A stretch of 64,000 bases of DNA from assembly GCF_000739615.1 (NCBI RefSeq), contig NZ_BATP01000025.1, forward strand, positions 62,001 to 126,000. The letters run 5' to 3'. The notes beneath the pieces are model-generated. The model had not been told where the DNA came from and did not search any database. It saw only the letters and a program-made list of their open reading frames with translations. The translations under genes were made by a program, and so were the position numbers. Within the stretch, counting starts at the first letter, position 1, and each line of letters opens with the position of its first letter. The DNA is from Haloferula sp. BvORR071 (GTDB lineage Bacteria > Verrucomicrobiota > Verrucomicrobiia > Verrucomicrobiales > Akkermansiaceae). Shown one piece after another: positions 33,977-42,363 of the stretch.

Positions 33977-34177
33977 GGGTTTATCAGGGGTCGTGGCAAA
34001 GGGCGGGTTTTCCCAATTGCCACTTTTATCCTTTCAGGAGAGCCCATGTAATCCAGTCGAAAGTGATCCGATGTCCAAAAATGAGGATTATAGCCGCCAA
34101 TTTGTAAACACAGGCTTGCGCTTGAGCCCGTTAGAATGAGGCAGGATACGGATTAAACCCGATATCATAAATGCGAA

Positions 34178-34212
34178 ATCCATGACCAAGCCTTCCGGGC
34201 CCGGTCATGGAT
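34178..34212. terminator. Hairpin, probable terminator of the prolyl oligopeptidase gene
   Basis: ATCCATGACC (34178-34187) pairs perfectly with 34203-34212, and the loop contains GGGCCC. It begins 36 bp past the minus-strand stop. The sequence after it on the minus strand (TTCGCATTTATG) is only modestly T-rich. The surrounding 272-bp region (33977-34248) also carries the promoter of the giant repeat gene; nothing else stands out. Confidence 0.55.
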
Positions 34213-34248
34213 ATCAAAGAAACAGTATCGCCATGCGATACTCTTGTC

Positions 34249-36354
34249 TTACTTAAGTGTCGCTTCCAAGAATGCCCATTCTTCGGCGATGCGGTCGATC
34301 ATCTTCGACAAGGCTGTGCCTGCGCCATGGCCGGCACTGGTATCGATGCGGATGAGCACCGGCGGGCCGTCCTTGGCTTGGCATTCCTGAAGACGGGCGG
34401 CGAACTTGAAACTGTGTGCGGGGACCACCCGGTCGTCGTGGTCGGCGGTAGTCACCAGGGTAGCGGGGTAGCGGGTGCCGGGCTTCAAGACGTGATACGG
34501 CGAATACTTGATGAGGGCCTTGAACTCCTCCGGATTCTCGGCGCTACCGTAGTCGCTCTCCCAGCCCCAGCCGATGGTGAACTTGTGGAAGCGCAGCATG
34601 TCCATGACACCGACCGCAGGCAGTGCGGCACCGAAGAGATCCGGGCGCTGGGTGAGGCAGGCGCCGACGAGCAGGCCGCCATTGCTGCCGCCCTGGATGC
34701 CGAGGCGTGAGGGCACGGTGTATTTCTCCTTCACCAGCCATTCACCGGCGGCGATGAAGTCATCGAATACGTTCTGCTTTCGCAGGCGGGTGCCGGCGAG
34801 GTGCCACTCGCTGCCGTATTCACCGCCGCCGCGGAGATTCGCCACGGCGAGGATCCCACCGCGCTCCAGCCAGACGGCGCGGCCGACCGAGAAGCCGGGG
34901 CTGAGGCTGATATTGAAGCCACCGTAGCCGTAGAGCAGGGTGCGGTGGCTGCCATCGAGCGTGATGCCCTTCTTGTGGGTGATGAAGACGGGGATCTTGG
35001 TGCCGTCCTTGCTGGGGACGAATACCTGCTTGGTCTCATAGGCGCTGCCATCGAAGCCGACCTTCGGGCGGTTCCAGAGTTTGCTTTCGCCGGTCTCGAG
35101 GTTGTAGCGGTAGATCGCGCCGGGATCGGTGAAGCTGGTGAAGGAGTAGAAGGTTTCCTTGTCGGTCTTCCAGCCTTGGAAGCCACCGGCATTACCAATG
35201 CCGGGCAGGCTCACTTCGCGCACGAGCTTGCCATCGAAGCCGTGGACGAAGACAGCGCTCTTGGCATCTTGCAGATACTCGCAGACCAGCTTGCCGCCAA
35301 CGCTGCTGACGCCCTGGAGCAAGTCTTTGCCCTGCGGGACGATCTCTTTCCACTGCTCACGTGCCGGCTTCTTGACGTCGATGGCGATCACGCGGCGACG
35401 CGGCGCATCCAGATCGGTCTTGAAGAAGAAGGTATCGCCCTGGTTGTCGATGAAGTCGTAGTCGGCATCGGCATTGTTCAGCAGCTCGACGACGGGACCC
35501 TCCGGCTGCGACATGTCCTTGTAGAAGATCCGGCTCTTCGGATCGGTGCCATCCGCGACGTGGATGATAAGACGTTTGCCATCCTCGGTGAGGCCACCGC
35601 CGAAGGCCCAGCGTGGCTGGTCCTTGCGCTCATAGATCAGCTTGTCCTCCGCCTGCGGGGTGCCGATCTTGTGGAAGAAGAGCTTCTGGAACTCATTCTT
35701 CTGGGTGAGCGCGGCTCCGGGTGCGGGCTCATCGTAGCGGCTGTAGTAGAAGCCGCTGGCATCCTTGGTCCAGGAGATGCCGCTGAACTTGATCCACTTC
35801 AAGTGATCGCCGGTGTCCTTGCCCGTGGCGACGTCACGGACGAGAATCTCGTTCCAATCGCTGCCACCGCGGGAGATGGAGTAGCCGAGGAGCTTGCCGT
35901 CCTCGCTGGGCTCGAAACCGGCGAGTGCGACGGTGCCATCCTCGGAAAGCGTGTTCGGATCGAGCAGCACGCGGGATTCGCCGTCGAGGGTCTCGGAGAC
36001 CTTGAGGACGGACTGGTTTTGCAGGCCGGTGTTATGGGAGAAGAACCAACGTCCGCCGAATTCCTTCGGGGCTCCGGTACGCTCGAAGTTCCAGAGATCG
36101 GAGAGGCGTTTGCGGATCTCGTTGCGCTGAGGGATCGCATTCAGGAAGTCCTCGGTCACCTTGTTCTCGGCAAGGACCCAGGCCTTGGTTTCCTCGGAAT
36201 TGTCGTCTTCCAGCCAGCGATAAGGATCGGCCACTTGGGTCCCGTGGAGTTCGTCCACGACGTCCACTTTGCGGGTCTGCGGATAGTCGATCGCGGCGGC
36301 AAGAGACAGCGAGGGAATCACAAAGCTTAAAAGGGAGGGAATATTGGCGTTCAT
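34249..36354 (-). CDS. Prolyl oligopeptidase family serine peptidase (S9A), exported
   Basis: From the ATG at 36354 the protein has 701 residues and begins with a signal peptide (NIPSLLSFVIPSLSLAAA); an upstream in-frame ATG at 36447 is rejected because it would place 31 residues before the signal. The beta-propeller covers about 60-410 and the alpha/beta hydrolase domain 420-701. Catalytic elements: nucleophile motif GIQGGSNGGLLVGA, acid in TADHDDRVVPAHS, and His in DTSAGHGAG. The conserved YPQTRKVDVVDELHGTQVAD and DPYRWLED near the N-terminus are typical. It cleaves short proline-containing peptides; periplasmic location is inferred from the signal peptide. It is divergent from the hypothetical at 36518. 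Confidence 0.95.
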   Translation of the reverse strand: MNANIPSLLSFVIPSLSLAAAIDYPQTRKVDVVDELHGTQVADPYRWLEDDNSEETKAWVLAENKVTEDFLNAIPQRNEIRKRLSDLWNFERTGAPKEFGGRWFFSHNTGLQNQSVLKVSETLDGESRVLLDPNTLSEDGTVALAGFEPSEDGKLLGYSISRGGSDWNEILVRDVATGKDTGDHLKWIKFSGISWTKDASGFYYSRYDEPAPGAALTQKNEFQKLFFHKIGTPQAEDKLIYERKDQPRWAFGGGLTEDGKRLIIHVADGTDPKSRIFYKDMSQPEGPVVELLNNADADYDFIDNQGDTFFFKTDLDAPRRRVIAIDVKKPAREQWKEIVPQGKDLLQGVSSVGGKLVCEYLQDAKSAVFVHGFDGKLVREVSLPGIGNAGGFQGWKTDKETFYSFTSFTDPGAIYRYNLETGESKLWNRPKVGFDGSAYETKQVFVPSKDGTKIPVFITHKKGITLDGSHRTLLYGYGGFNISLSPGFSVGRAVWLERGGILAVANLRGGGEYGSEWHLAGTRLRKQNVFDDFIAAGEWLVKEKYTVPSRLGIQGGSNGGLLVGACLTQRPDLFGAALPAVGVMDMLRFHKFTIGWGWESDYGSAENPEEFKALIKYSPYHVLKPGTRYPATLVTTADHDDRVVPAHSFKFAARLQECQAKDGPPVLIRIDTSAGHGAGTALSKMIDRIAEEWAFLEATLK

Positions 36355-36517
36355 TCGATTGCTTTCGATCTGCCTCGAAAGCGGTGCACAGGCGATCTTT
36401 TTTGCCTGAATTCCTTCACTTTTCCGCCACCTGCACCGCGACTCCAAACTTGAGTAAAGGCGCAGATTGCACCGCTCATATCCATTTGTTGTGTTCCAAA
36501 TGACTCAATACCAAGCC

Positions 36518-37141
36518 ATGAAAATGAAATCCCTCCGCACATTGCTGCTGGTCGCCGCCATGGCGCTGCCAGCCCTCCCCGCCAGCGCCACCGTGCCGGC
36601 GCCGCTGGTGCTAAATTTCACCTACTATGCGCAGGTGTCTGAAAACCTGGACGGAAACGGCAACGTCCATGGCGTCGTGCAAGCCGCTCGCCTCGACTCG
36701 AAGGCCTTGCTGAAGCTGCTCTCGCTAGAGACGGGAATCATCTTCCCGAAGGGTGCCAAGATCATCATCTATCCGGATGGAGACTCGGCCGTGGTCGACA
36801 AGCACGGCGAGTTCATCGTGGACACGACCGAGCTGCTGTTTGCGGACTTCGGCAATTCGCTTTTTGACGGATTTTTCAACGTCAACACCGACCACGAGAA
36901 GAGCAATATCTTCATGACCTTCACCCTGACTTTGGATCTACCGGAGCAAGGCTTGTTCCTGGAGATGACCGGACTGGCGAGAGAGAACTTCAAAGCCTCC
37001 AAGCCCGACAAAAACGACAACCAGAAACAGAAGGGCAGCATCAAGGTGAACGTTTCCGGTCAGGGCGCGCTTGAGGAGGAACTGATCCTCGGCGATGGCA
37101 CGGTCAAGCTGAACGGCAAGGAAACGGTCAATGTGGACTAA
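36518..37141 (+). CDS. Exported protein of unknown function
   Basis: From the ATG at 36518 (a second ATG follows two codons later) the protein has 207 residues with a classical signal peptide (RTLLLVAAMALPALPASA). The mature part is mostly beta-strand with PLVLNFTYYAQVSENLDGNG, LLSLETGIIFPKGAKIIIY, NIFMTFTLTLDLPEQG and a C-terminal charged stretch (KPDKNDNQKQKGSIKVNVSG). No family is recognised. It is 12 bp upstream of the next hypothetical and may form an operon with it. Confidence 0.78.
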   Translation: MKMKSLRTLLLVAAMALPALPASATVPAPLVLNFTYYAQVSENLDGNGNVHGVVQAARLDSKALLKLLSLETGIIFPKGAKIIIYPDGDSAVVDKHGEFIVDTTELLFADFGNSLFDGFFNVNTDHEKSNIFMTFTLTLDLPEQGLFLEMTGLARENFKASKPDKNDNQKQKGSIKVNVSGQGALEEELILGDGTVKLNGKETVNVD

Positions 37142-37153
37142 GCGTCGGGGACC

Positions 37154-37681
37154 ATGACAGCCTCCCGTAAAACACTTGCCGCGGGCATCTTGGTTTTGCT
37201 CGCGGCGGTGCTCCTGCCATGGGGTGTGAAGCAATTCTCCTCCCCTCCCCCCGGGGGGGAGAATGCAGCGCCATCCCATACCCGTACGGCCGCGACCACG
37301 CGGCCGACCGCCAAGCTCCTCGCCGCGGATGCATCCCTGCCCGCCCCCCAGATTTGCCCTCATCCTGCTGGATCCGAGGAGCACCGGACATGGTTGCAGG
37401 ACCGCGGCGAGGCTCTGATGGATCTATCGTGGAATGACGACAAGGAGTCGCTCGACCTGATCCTGGCCGAGTTTTCGAATCCCGATCCAGAGATCCGTGC
37501 CGACGCCCTGCAAGCGACGCTCAACTTCGCCAGCCAGGATGCGATCCCACGGCTGGAGAGAGTGGCGCTGGCGACGGACAGCGCCGAGGAACGCCAGAAG
37601 CTGCAAGACGCCGCGGAATATCTGAAGCTGCCATCGATCACGGAAGTCCTGGCGAAGCGGAAGAAGACCGACACCAAGTGA
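37154..37681 (+). CDS. Hypothetical exported or anchored protein with HEAT-like repeat
   Basis: The 175-residue protein has an N-terminal hydrophobic anchor (TLAAGILVLLAAVLLPWGV), a Pro/Ala/Thr-rich linker (about 28-70) and a helical C-terminal half. That half contains LDLILAEFSNPDPEIRADAL and AIPRLERVALATDSAEER, which resemble HEAT/PBS-lyase type repeats. A run of C followed by G (about 37246-37260) inside the linker is a place to suspect sequencing error, but the frame stays open. The start is 12 bp after the previous gene. No function can be given. Confidence 0.72.
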   Translation: MTASRKTLAAGILVLLAAVLLPWGVKQFSSPPPGGENAAPSHTRTAATTRPTAKLLAADASLPAPQICPHPAGSEEHRTWLQDRGEALMDLSWNDDKESLDLILAEFSNPDPEIRADALQATLNFASQDAIPRLERVALATDSAEERQKLQDAAEYLKLPSITEVLAKRKKTDTK

Positions 37682-37885
37682 GTGAGGTCTGGCCGTTGGG
37701 ACTTCCTCAGGCGATCTGCCCCCAAAGCATGGTGCCCACGGCGCTCGCCTCCTCCTCTCCGGGGAGACCCAGCGCGAGCGTCGCGGTCGCCACGTGATGC
37801 CCAGCGGAGCCACCGGACGTCCTAACAGGAAGCGGCGGGCGCTTTCCTTTTGCGCCTCGCCGTAGTGGCCCTTAGCTTGCCTTTG

Positions 37886-40189
37886 ATGAGCGAGGGGGAC
37901 GAAGGCAATTTCAAGAAGCCCAAGAAAGGCGCGGCGGGACTACCGGCGGTGGTGGCTTCGTTGAAGCATGTCTTCGGCAAGGATGGCGTGGTCCGCGGGA
38001 CGAAGGCTCTGATGGGTTTGAATCAGGCTGGCGGCTTCGACTGTCCGAGCTGTGCTTGGCCTGATCCCGATCGTGACCGTTCGTTTGCGGAGTTCTGCGA
38101 GAATGGTGCGAAGGCGGTGGCCTCCGAGGCAATGAAGCGGACGATCGGGAAGGAATTCTTCGCGGAGCATTCGGTGGCGGACCTGATGGCGCAGACGGAT
38201 GCCTGGCACGATGAGCAAGGGCGGCTGGCGGAGCCGATGGTGCTGTGGGAAGGCGCGAGCCATTATGAGCCGATCACCTGGGACGCGGCCTTCGGCATTC
38301 TGGCGGAAGAACTGCGAGCCCTGCCCTCGCCCGATCAGGCGATCTTCTACACCTCCGGGCGGGCGAGCAATGAGGCGGCCTTCCTCTACCAGCTCTTCGT
38401 GCGGGCCTACGGGACGAACAACCTGCCGGATTGCTCGAACATGTGCCACGAGTCGAGCGGGCTGGCGCTGAAGGAGGCAATCGGCGTGGGCAAGGGCACG
38501 GTGACGATGGATGATTTCCTGGAGGCGGAGGTGATTCTCTGCGTGGGCCAGAATCCGGGGACGAATCACCCGCGGATGCTGAGCACCTTGGAAGATGCGG
38601 TGAAGAAGGGCGCGAAGCTGGTGGCGATCAATCCGCTGAAAGAAGCAGGCTTGCTCGGCTTCGCCCACCCGCAGCATCTGACGGGCTTACTGGGAAGGGC
38701 CACGGCCTTGAGCTCCACCTACCTGCAGGTGAAGGTGAATGGCGATCTGGCTCTGTTCCGAGGGCTGGCGAAAGCATTGCTCGCGGCGGGTGCTGAAGAT
38801 TCGGATTTCCTCAAGGAGCACACTGTGAGCTACGGCGAATACCGTAGCTTGGTGGAGGCCACCCCTTGGCCGGAGATCGAGGCCTTGTCGGGCATCGCCC
38901 GCGCAGACATCGAAAAGCTCGCCGGGCTGATGGCTGCGGGCGGCAAGCGCGTCATCACCTGCTGGGCGATGGGCCTGACGCAGCACCGCAATGCGGTGGC
39001 GACGATCCGCGAGATCGCGAACGTCCACCTGATCCTCGGCGCGGTGGGCAGGCCGGGCGCGGGCCTGTGTCCGGTGCGCGGCCATAGCAACGTGCAAGGC
39101 GACCGCACAGTGGGCATCTTCGAAAAGATGCCGGAGAGCTTCCTCGCAGCGCTGGAGAAGCAGGCGGGCGTCACCATACCGCGACAGCATGGCTTCGACA
39201 CGGTGAACTCAATCCTGGCGATGCACGAGGGCAAGGCAAAGGTCTTCTTCGCACTGGGCGGAAACTTCGCACAGGCCACCCCGGACAGCGCCTTCACCGC
39301 GGCGGCCCTGCGCAAATGCCGCCTGACCTGCCACGTCTCGACCAAGCTGAACCGCAGCCATCTGATTCCCGGCCGGCGGGCACTGATCCTGCCCTGCCTC
39401 GGCCGCAGCGAGCAGGACGAGGGGCGCTTCGTCAGCACGGAGAATTCAATGGGCATCGTCCAATCCTCCGAGGGCAAACTGGAGCCAGCGGCGGAGGACC
39501 TGTTGAGCGAAGTGGATATCGTCGCGCTGATGGCGGAGACGGTGATCGGCGATGTGGGCAATATCCGCTGGGGATGGTTGGCGGAGGACTACGATAGGAT
39601 CCGTACTTGGATCGAGGCGGTGGTGCCGGGCTTTGACAACTACAACGAGCGCGTGCGGCAAGCCGGCGGCTTCTACCTGCCGAATGCCGCAAAGGAACGG
39701 CGCTGGAACACGCCGGACGGGAAGGCGCATTTCTCGGTCGCGACGATGGATGCCTTCAAGGTTCAGCCGGGACGTTTCCTGCTCCAGACCCTGCGCAGCC
39801 ACGATCAATTCAACACCACGGTGTATGGCCTGAACGACCGCTACCGCGGGATCTCCGGCATGCGCGACATCGTCTTTGTGAATCCCGAGGATCTCGCGGC
39901 GCTAGGCATCAAGCCGGGCGAGCGGATCGATGTCACCAGCCATTGGGACGATGGCGAGCGCCACCTGCGTGGCTTCCGGGCGATCCCCTATGAGATGCCG
40001 CGCGGCATGGCGGCGGCTTATTTTCCGGAAGCAAACGTGCTGGTGCCTGTGGGACATGTCGCTGAAGGCAGCAATACGCCCGCGAGCAAGAGCATCGAGG
40101 TGAGTCTCATGCCGGCGAATGCGGAAAGGAAGGAATCCGCCGGGCGGGGTGCGTTCTCGAAGGCCAAGGAGGGGAGCGTAATTTCCTAA
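37886..40189 (+). CDS. FdhF/YdeP-family molybdopterin oxidoreductase
   Basis: The 767-residue protein belongs to the formate-dehydrogenase-like molybdopterin family of the YdeP type. Start chosen at the ATG at 37886 (an upstream TTG in frame at 37850 is less likely). Visible features: FDCPSCAWPDPD near residue 50, with a Cys pair only, in the position where FdhF has an iron-sulfur cluster; molybdopterin guanine dinucleotide domains with NLPDCSNMCHESSGLAL, VGQNPGTNHPRML and WAMGLTQHRNAVATIREIAN; and the C-terminal barrel with NTTVYGLNDRYRG. The N-terminal lysine-rich leader is not a signal, so a cytoplasmic enzyme is expected. Related proteins may act on formate or in acid resistance; substrate is unproven. 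The fdhD gene nearby supports a molybdenum enzyme. Confidence 0.9.
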   Translation: MSEGDEGNFKKPKKGAAGLPAVVASLKHVFGKDGVVRGTKALMGLNQAGGFDCPSCAWPDPDRDRSFAEFCENGAKAVASEAMKRTIGKEFFAEHSVADLMAQTDAWHDEQGRLAEPMVLWEGASHYEPITWDAAFGILAEELRALPSPDQAIFYTSGRASNEAAFLYQLFVRAYGTNNLPDCSNMCHESSGLALKEAIGVGKGTVTMDDFLEAEVILCVGQNPGTNHPRMLSTLEDAVKKGAKLVAINPLKEAGLLGFAHPQHLTGLLGRATALSSTYLQVKVNGDLALFRGLAKALLAAGAEDSDFLKEHTVSYGEYRSLVEATPWPEIEALSGIARADIEKLAGLMAAGGKRVITCWAMGLTQHRNAVATIREIANVHLILGAVGRPGAGLCPVRGHSNVQGDRTVGIFEKMPESFLAALEKQAGVTIPRQHGFDTVNSILAMHEGKAKVFFALGGNFAQATPDSAFTAAALRKCRLTCHVSTKLNRSHLIPGRRALILPCLGRSEQDEGRFVSTENSMGIVQSSEGKLEPAAEDLLSEVDIVALMAETVIGDVGNIRWGWLAEDYDRIRTWIEAVVPGFDNYNERVRQAGGFYLPNAAKERRWNTPDGKAHFSVATMDAFKVQPGRFLLQTLRSHDQFNTTVYGLNDRYRGISGMRDIVFVNPEDLAALGIKPGERIDVTSHWDDGERHLRGFRAIPYEMPRGMAAAYFPEANVLVPVGHVAEGSNTPASKSIEVSLMPANAERKESAGRGAFSKAKEGSVIS

Positions 40190-40191
40190 GC

Positions 40192-40222
40192 ACCGCGGCT
40201 CCCCTTCCCCTCCTGCCGCGGT
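40192..40222. terminator. Hairpin between convergent oxidoreductase and hypothetical genes
   Basis: ACCGCGGC (40192-40199) pairs with 40215-40222 around a 15-nt pyrimidine-rich loop. It fills the 32-bp gap between two converging stop codons. No U-tract follows on either strand. Confidence 0.45.
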
Positions 40223-40980
40223 CAGGCTGTGGCGAGGATGACGTCTTCGTTCTTCAACTTGCCAATGTAGTCGCGACGGTAGACGTGGGCATTCGGATCG
40301 ATCACCTGCATCGCGGCATCGATCTTCATGAAGCTATTCGCCAGACCGCCGCTTTCCTCCCAACGGGTCATCGTGAAGAGCCCCGGCTGATAGACCTGGC
40401 AATAGAGCGTATGATCGAAGTCCTCTTCCTCATGCACCTTGCCATCGTGGATGTGCACCGTGGGGAAGAACAACTCAGCTCCACGGCGGGTGGGAAAGGT
40501 GAAGGCCATGGGATGCACCTTGTGCTCACCCTTCCGCAGCTTGAACACCGCGAAGCCATAGTCGGCATACTGCGGCAAGGCCTGCCAAGTGCCCTCGGGC
40601 AGGCGGAAGCGGGCATCCAGCCGGGCAAAGTCCTTCACGGTGGGAACGAAGGAGGCCTCAAAGGCCCCAACCTGCTTGACCTCCAGCACCGCGCTCGCGA
40701 CCGCCGGTGCCGAGTTGCTATCGCTCGCGGCGCGCAGGGGCTTCGGCATGGGGAATCCCTTCCGCAGGTCACTGAAGAAGTCCTCGTACTTGGAGAGATC
40801 GATGAAATTCACCGCCTTCTCGCCGCTGCCAAGCACGACCGGCAAGGGAAGGATCATCGCCAGATCCGCCTTGGCACCCATTTCCATTTGATAGACCAGC
40901 GCCTGACGGCCCGCTTCCGACATCCGCGCGAAGATCCGGGTTCCGCGCACGAAATCAACATTTCCGCTGAAGCAACACAT
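40222..40980 (-). CDS. Conserved protein of unknown function, cytoplasmic
   Basis: From the ATG at 40980 (MCCFSGNVDFVRGTRIFARM) the protein has 252 residues. The conserved Cys-Cys near the N-terminus, the RGTRIFARM motif and a central stretch LPLPVVLGSGEKAVNFIDLS are features I have seen in uncharacterised proteins of Planctomycetes and Verrucomicrobia (memory, not checked). The C-terminal half is rich in His (HKVHPMAFTFP, FFPTVHIHDGKVH). It starts 45 bp downstream of the fdhD stop on the same strand and may be co-transcribed. A metal-related role is possible but unproven. Confidence 0.75.
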   Translation of the reverse strand: MCCFSGNVDFVRGTRIFARMSEAGRQALVYQMEMGAKADLAMILPLPVVLGSGEKAVNFIDLSKYEDFFSDLRKGFPMPKPLRAASDSNSAPAVASAVLEVKQVGAFEASFVPTVKDFARLDARFRLPEGTWQALPQYADYGFAVFKLRKGEHKVHPMAFTFPTRRGAELFFPTVHIHDGKVHEEEDFDHTLYCQVYQPGLFTMTRWEESGGLANSFMKIDAAMQVIDPNAHVYRRDYIGKLKNEDVILATA

Positions 40981-41025
40981 GGGCTTGGCGTAGCAGGCGG
41001 GAAATCGGCGCACCAGACGAAAGCG

Positions 41026-41799
41026 CTAGAGGACGAGCCGTGCCGCCCCCGCATAGACACGGAAACCCGGCGGCCGGAGGAAGCCGACCAGCGCTTGGTT
41101 CGATTGCTCCGCGAACTCGATCGCCAGTGAGGAGGGTGCAGAGATCGCTGCCACCAGTGGGATGCCTCCTGCCAAGGCCTTCTGCATGATCTCAAAGGAG
41201 ACTCGGCCGGAGACCAGGAGAAAGCACCGGGAAAGGTCGAAGCCTTCCCCCATCGACCAACCGAGAACCTTGTCCACGGCATTGTGGCGGCCGAGATCCT
41301 CACGTACGACGTGCATCGTACCATCGGCTCCGAAGATCCCCGCGGCATGCACCCCGCCGGTGCGGGAGAAAACTGATTGGGATGCGGACAGGAGCGGCGG
41401 CGCGGAGAGCAGCGTTTCCTTCCCGAAAACCGCACCATCCGGCAGCGCCGGCAGAGAGCGCATCACCGCTTCGATGCTCGCCTTGCCGCATAGGCCACAG
41501 GAGGAGGCGCTGAAGACGTGGCGGGTCAGCTTGTCAAAATCCACCTCCACCCCGTCCGCGAGGAAGACCAGCGCGTGATTCTCCCGGGAATCGACATCGA
41601 TGCTCCGGACCTCCGTGGAGGAGGAGATCACGCCCTCGCTGCGCAGGAAGCCCAGCGCCAGCTCCGCATCGTGACCGGGCGTCCGCATGGTCACGGCGAT
41701 GGAGCGGCCATCGACGATAATCTGGAGCGGTTCCTCGATCACCACCTGGTCCGGCTCCGCCCGGCCCGCGGCATTGGTCGTCATGACTTGCTTGTCCAT
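41026..41799 (-). CDS. fdhD: Formate dehydrogenase accessory sulfurtransferase FdhD
   Basis: Transfers sulfur from a cysteine desulfurase to the molybdenum cofactor of formate dehydrogenase. From the ATG at 41799 the protein has 257 residues; an ATG at 41784 is an alternative. Signature motifs: VTMRTPGHDAELALGFLRSEG, SSCGLCGK (the redox-active Cys-x-x-Cys loop) and DLGRHNAVDK. Its neighbour across the hypothetical gene is a molybdopterin oxidoreductase, the likely client. It starts only 15 bp from a divergently transcribed lipoprotein gene, so at least one promoter must lie within coding sequence. Confidence 0.95.
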   Translation of the reverse strand: MDKQVMTTNAAGRAEPDQVVIEEPLQIIVDGRSIAVTMRTPGHDAELALGFLRSEGVISSSTEVRSIDVDSRENHALVFLADGVEVDFDKLTRHVFSASSCGLCGKASIEAVMRSLPALPDGAVFGKETLLSAPPLLSASQSVFSRTGGVHAAGIFGADGTMHVVREDLGRHNAVDKVLGWSMGEGFDLSRCFLLVSGRVSFEIMQKALAGGIPLVAAISAPSSLAIEFAEQSNQALVGFLRPPGFRVYAGAARLVL

Positions 41800-41814
41800 C
41801 GCTGCAGTTTGGTT

Positions 41815-42351
41815 ATGCTCGCCCCCGTGAAACGGAAAGCCCCGTTTATCCTCTCCCTCGCCGTCGGCCTCCTCCTCGCTGCTTGTTCCGCGCCCGCGAA
41901 CTTGCACCGGGTGGATGTAAAGGTCTGGCGTTCCTCCCAGCCGCAGAAATTCCAGTTCGATGCCTTGGCCAAGGATCAGGGCATCGGCGAGGTTCTCAGC
42001 CTGCGGCGTTTTCATTCCGATGAAGACAAGGTGGGCAGGCTTGAGCGGCATCAAGTGCGGATGAATGCCGGCAAGATCCGCGACCGAGACATCGTGGCCG
42101 CGCTGCGCGTGATAGCCTCCGCGGAGAAGCCGGTGCTGGTTCACTGCCTGCACGGCTCGGACCGCACCGGAGTGGTGGTCGCGATGTACCGGATGGTGGT
42201 GCAAGACTGGCCGCGCGAGAAGGCGATCGCGGAATTCACCGACCCGCAGTATGGCTACCACGACGGCTGGTTCCCGAATATCCGGGAGTATCTGGAGACC
42301 GTGGACGTGGCAGCGATCCGTCGAGAGGTCTATGCAACAGGCGCACAGTAG
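41815..42351 (+). CDS. Lipoprotein with cysteine-based protein tyrosine/dual-specificity phosphatase domain
   Basis: The 178-residue protein starts with a lipoprotein signal (lipobox LLAAC, Cys25 in this numbering). The phosphatase core has the CX5R active site HCLHGSDRTG around residue 105 and an upstream general-acid region (RRFHSDEDK). Hydrophobic and aromatic residues at DPQYGYHDGWFPN are seen in related bacterial tyrosine phosphatases. Export to the envelope is inferred from the lipobox. It lies divergent to fdhD with a 15-bp gap and ends 12 bp before the convergent short-array gene. Substrate unknown. Confidence 0.85.
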   Translation: MLAPVKRKAPFILSLAVGLLLAACSAPANLHRVDVKVWRSSQPQKFQFDALAKDQGIGEVLSLRRFHSDEDKVGRLERHQVRMNAGKIRDRDIVAALRVIASAEKPVLVHCLHGSDRTGVVVAMYRMVVQDWPREKAIAEFTDPQYGYHDGWFPNIREYLETVDVAAIRREVYATGAQ

Positions 42352-42363
42352 GGCCACTGTCCT

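Noticed and set aside
37237..37262. C-run/G-run palindrome as a possible regulatory site
   Set aside because: It lies in the coding linker of the hypothetical at 37154 and is explained by Pro-Gly codons; noted only as a place for sequencing error.
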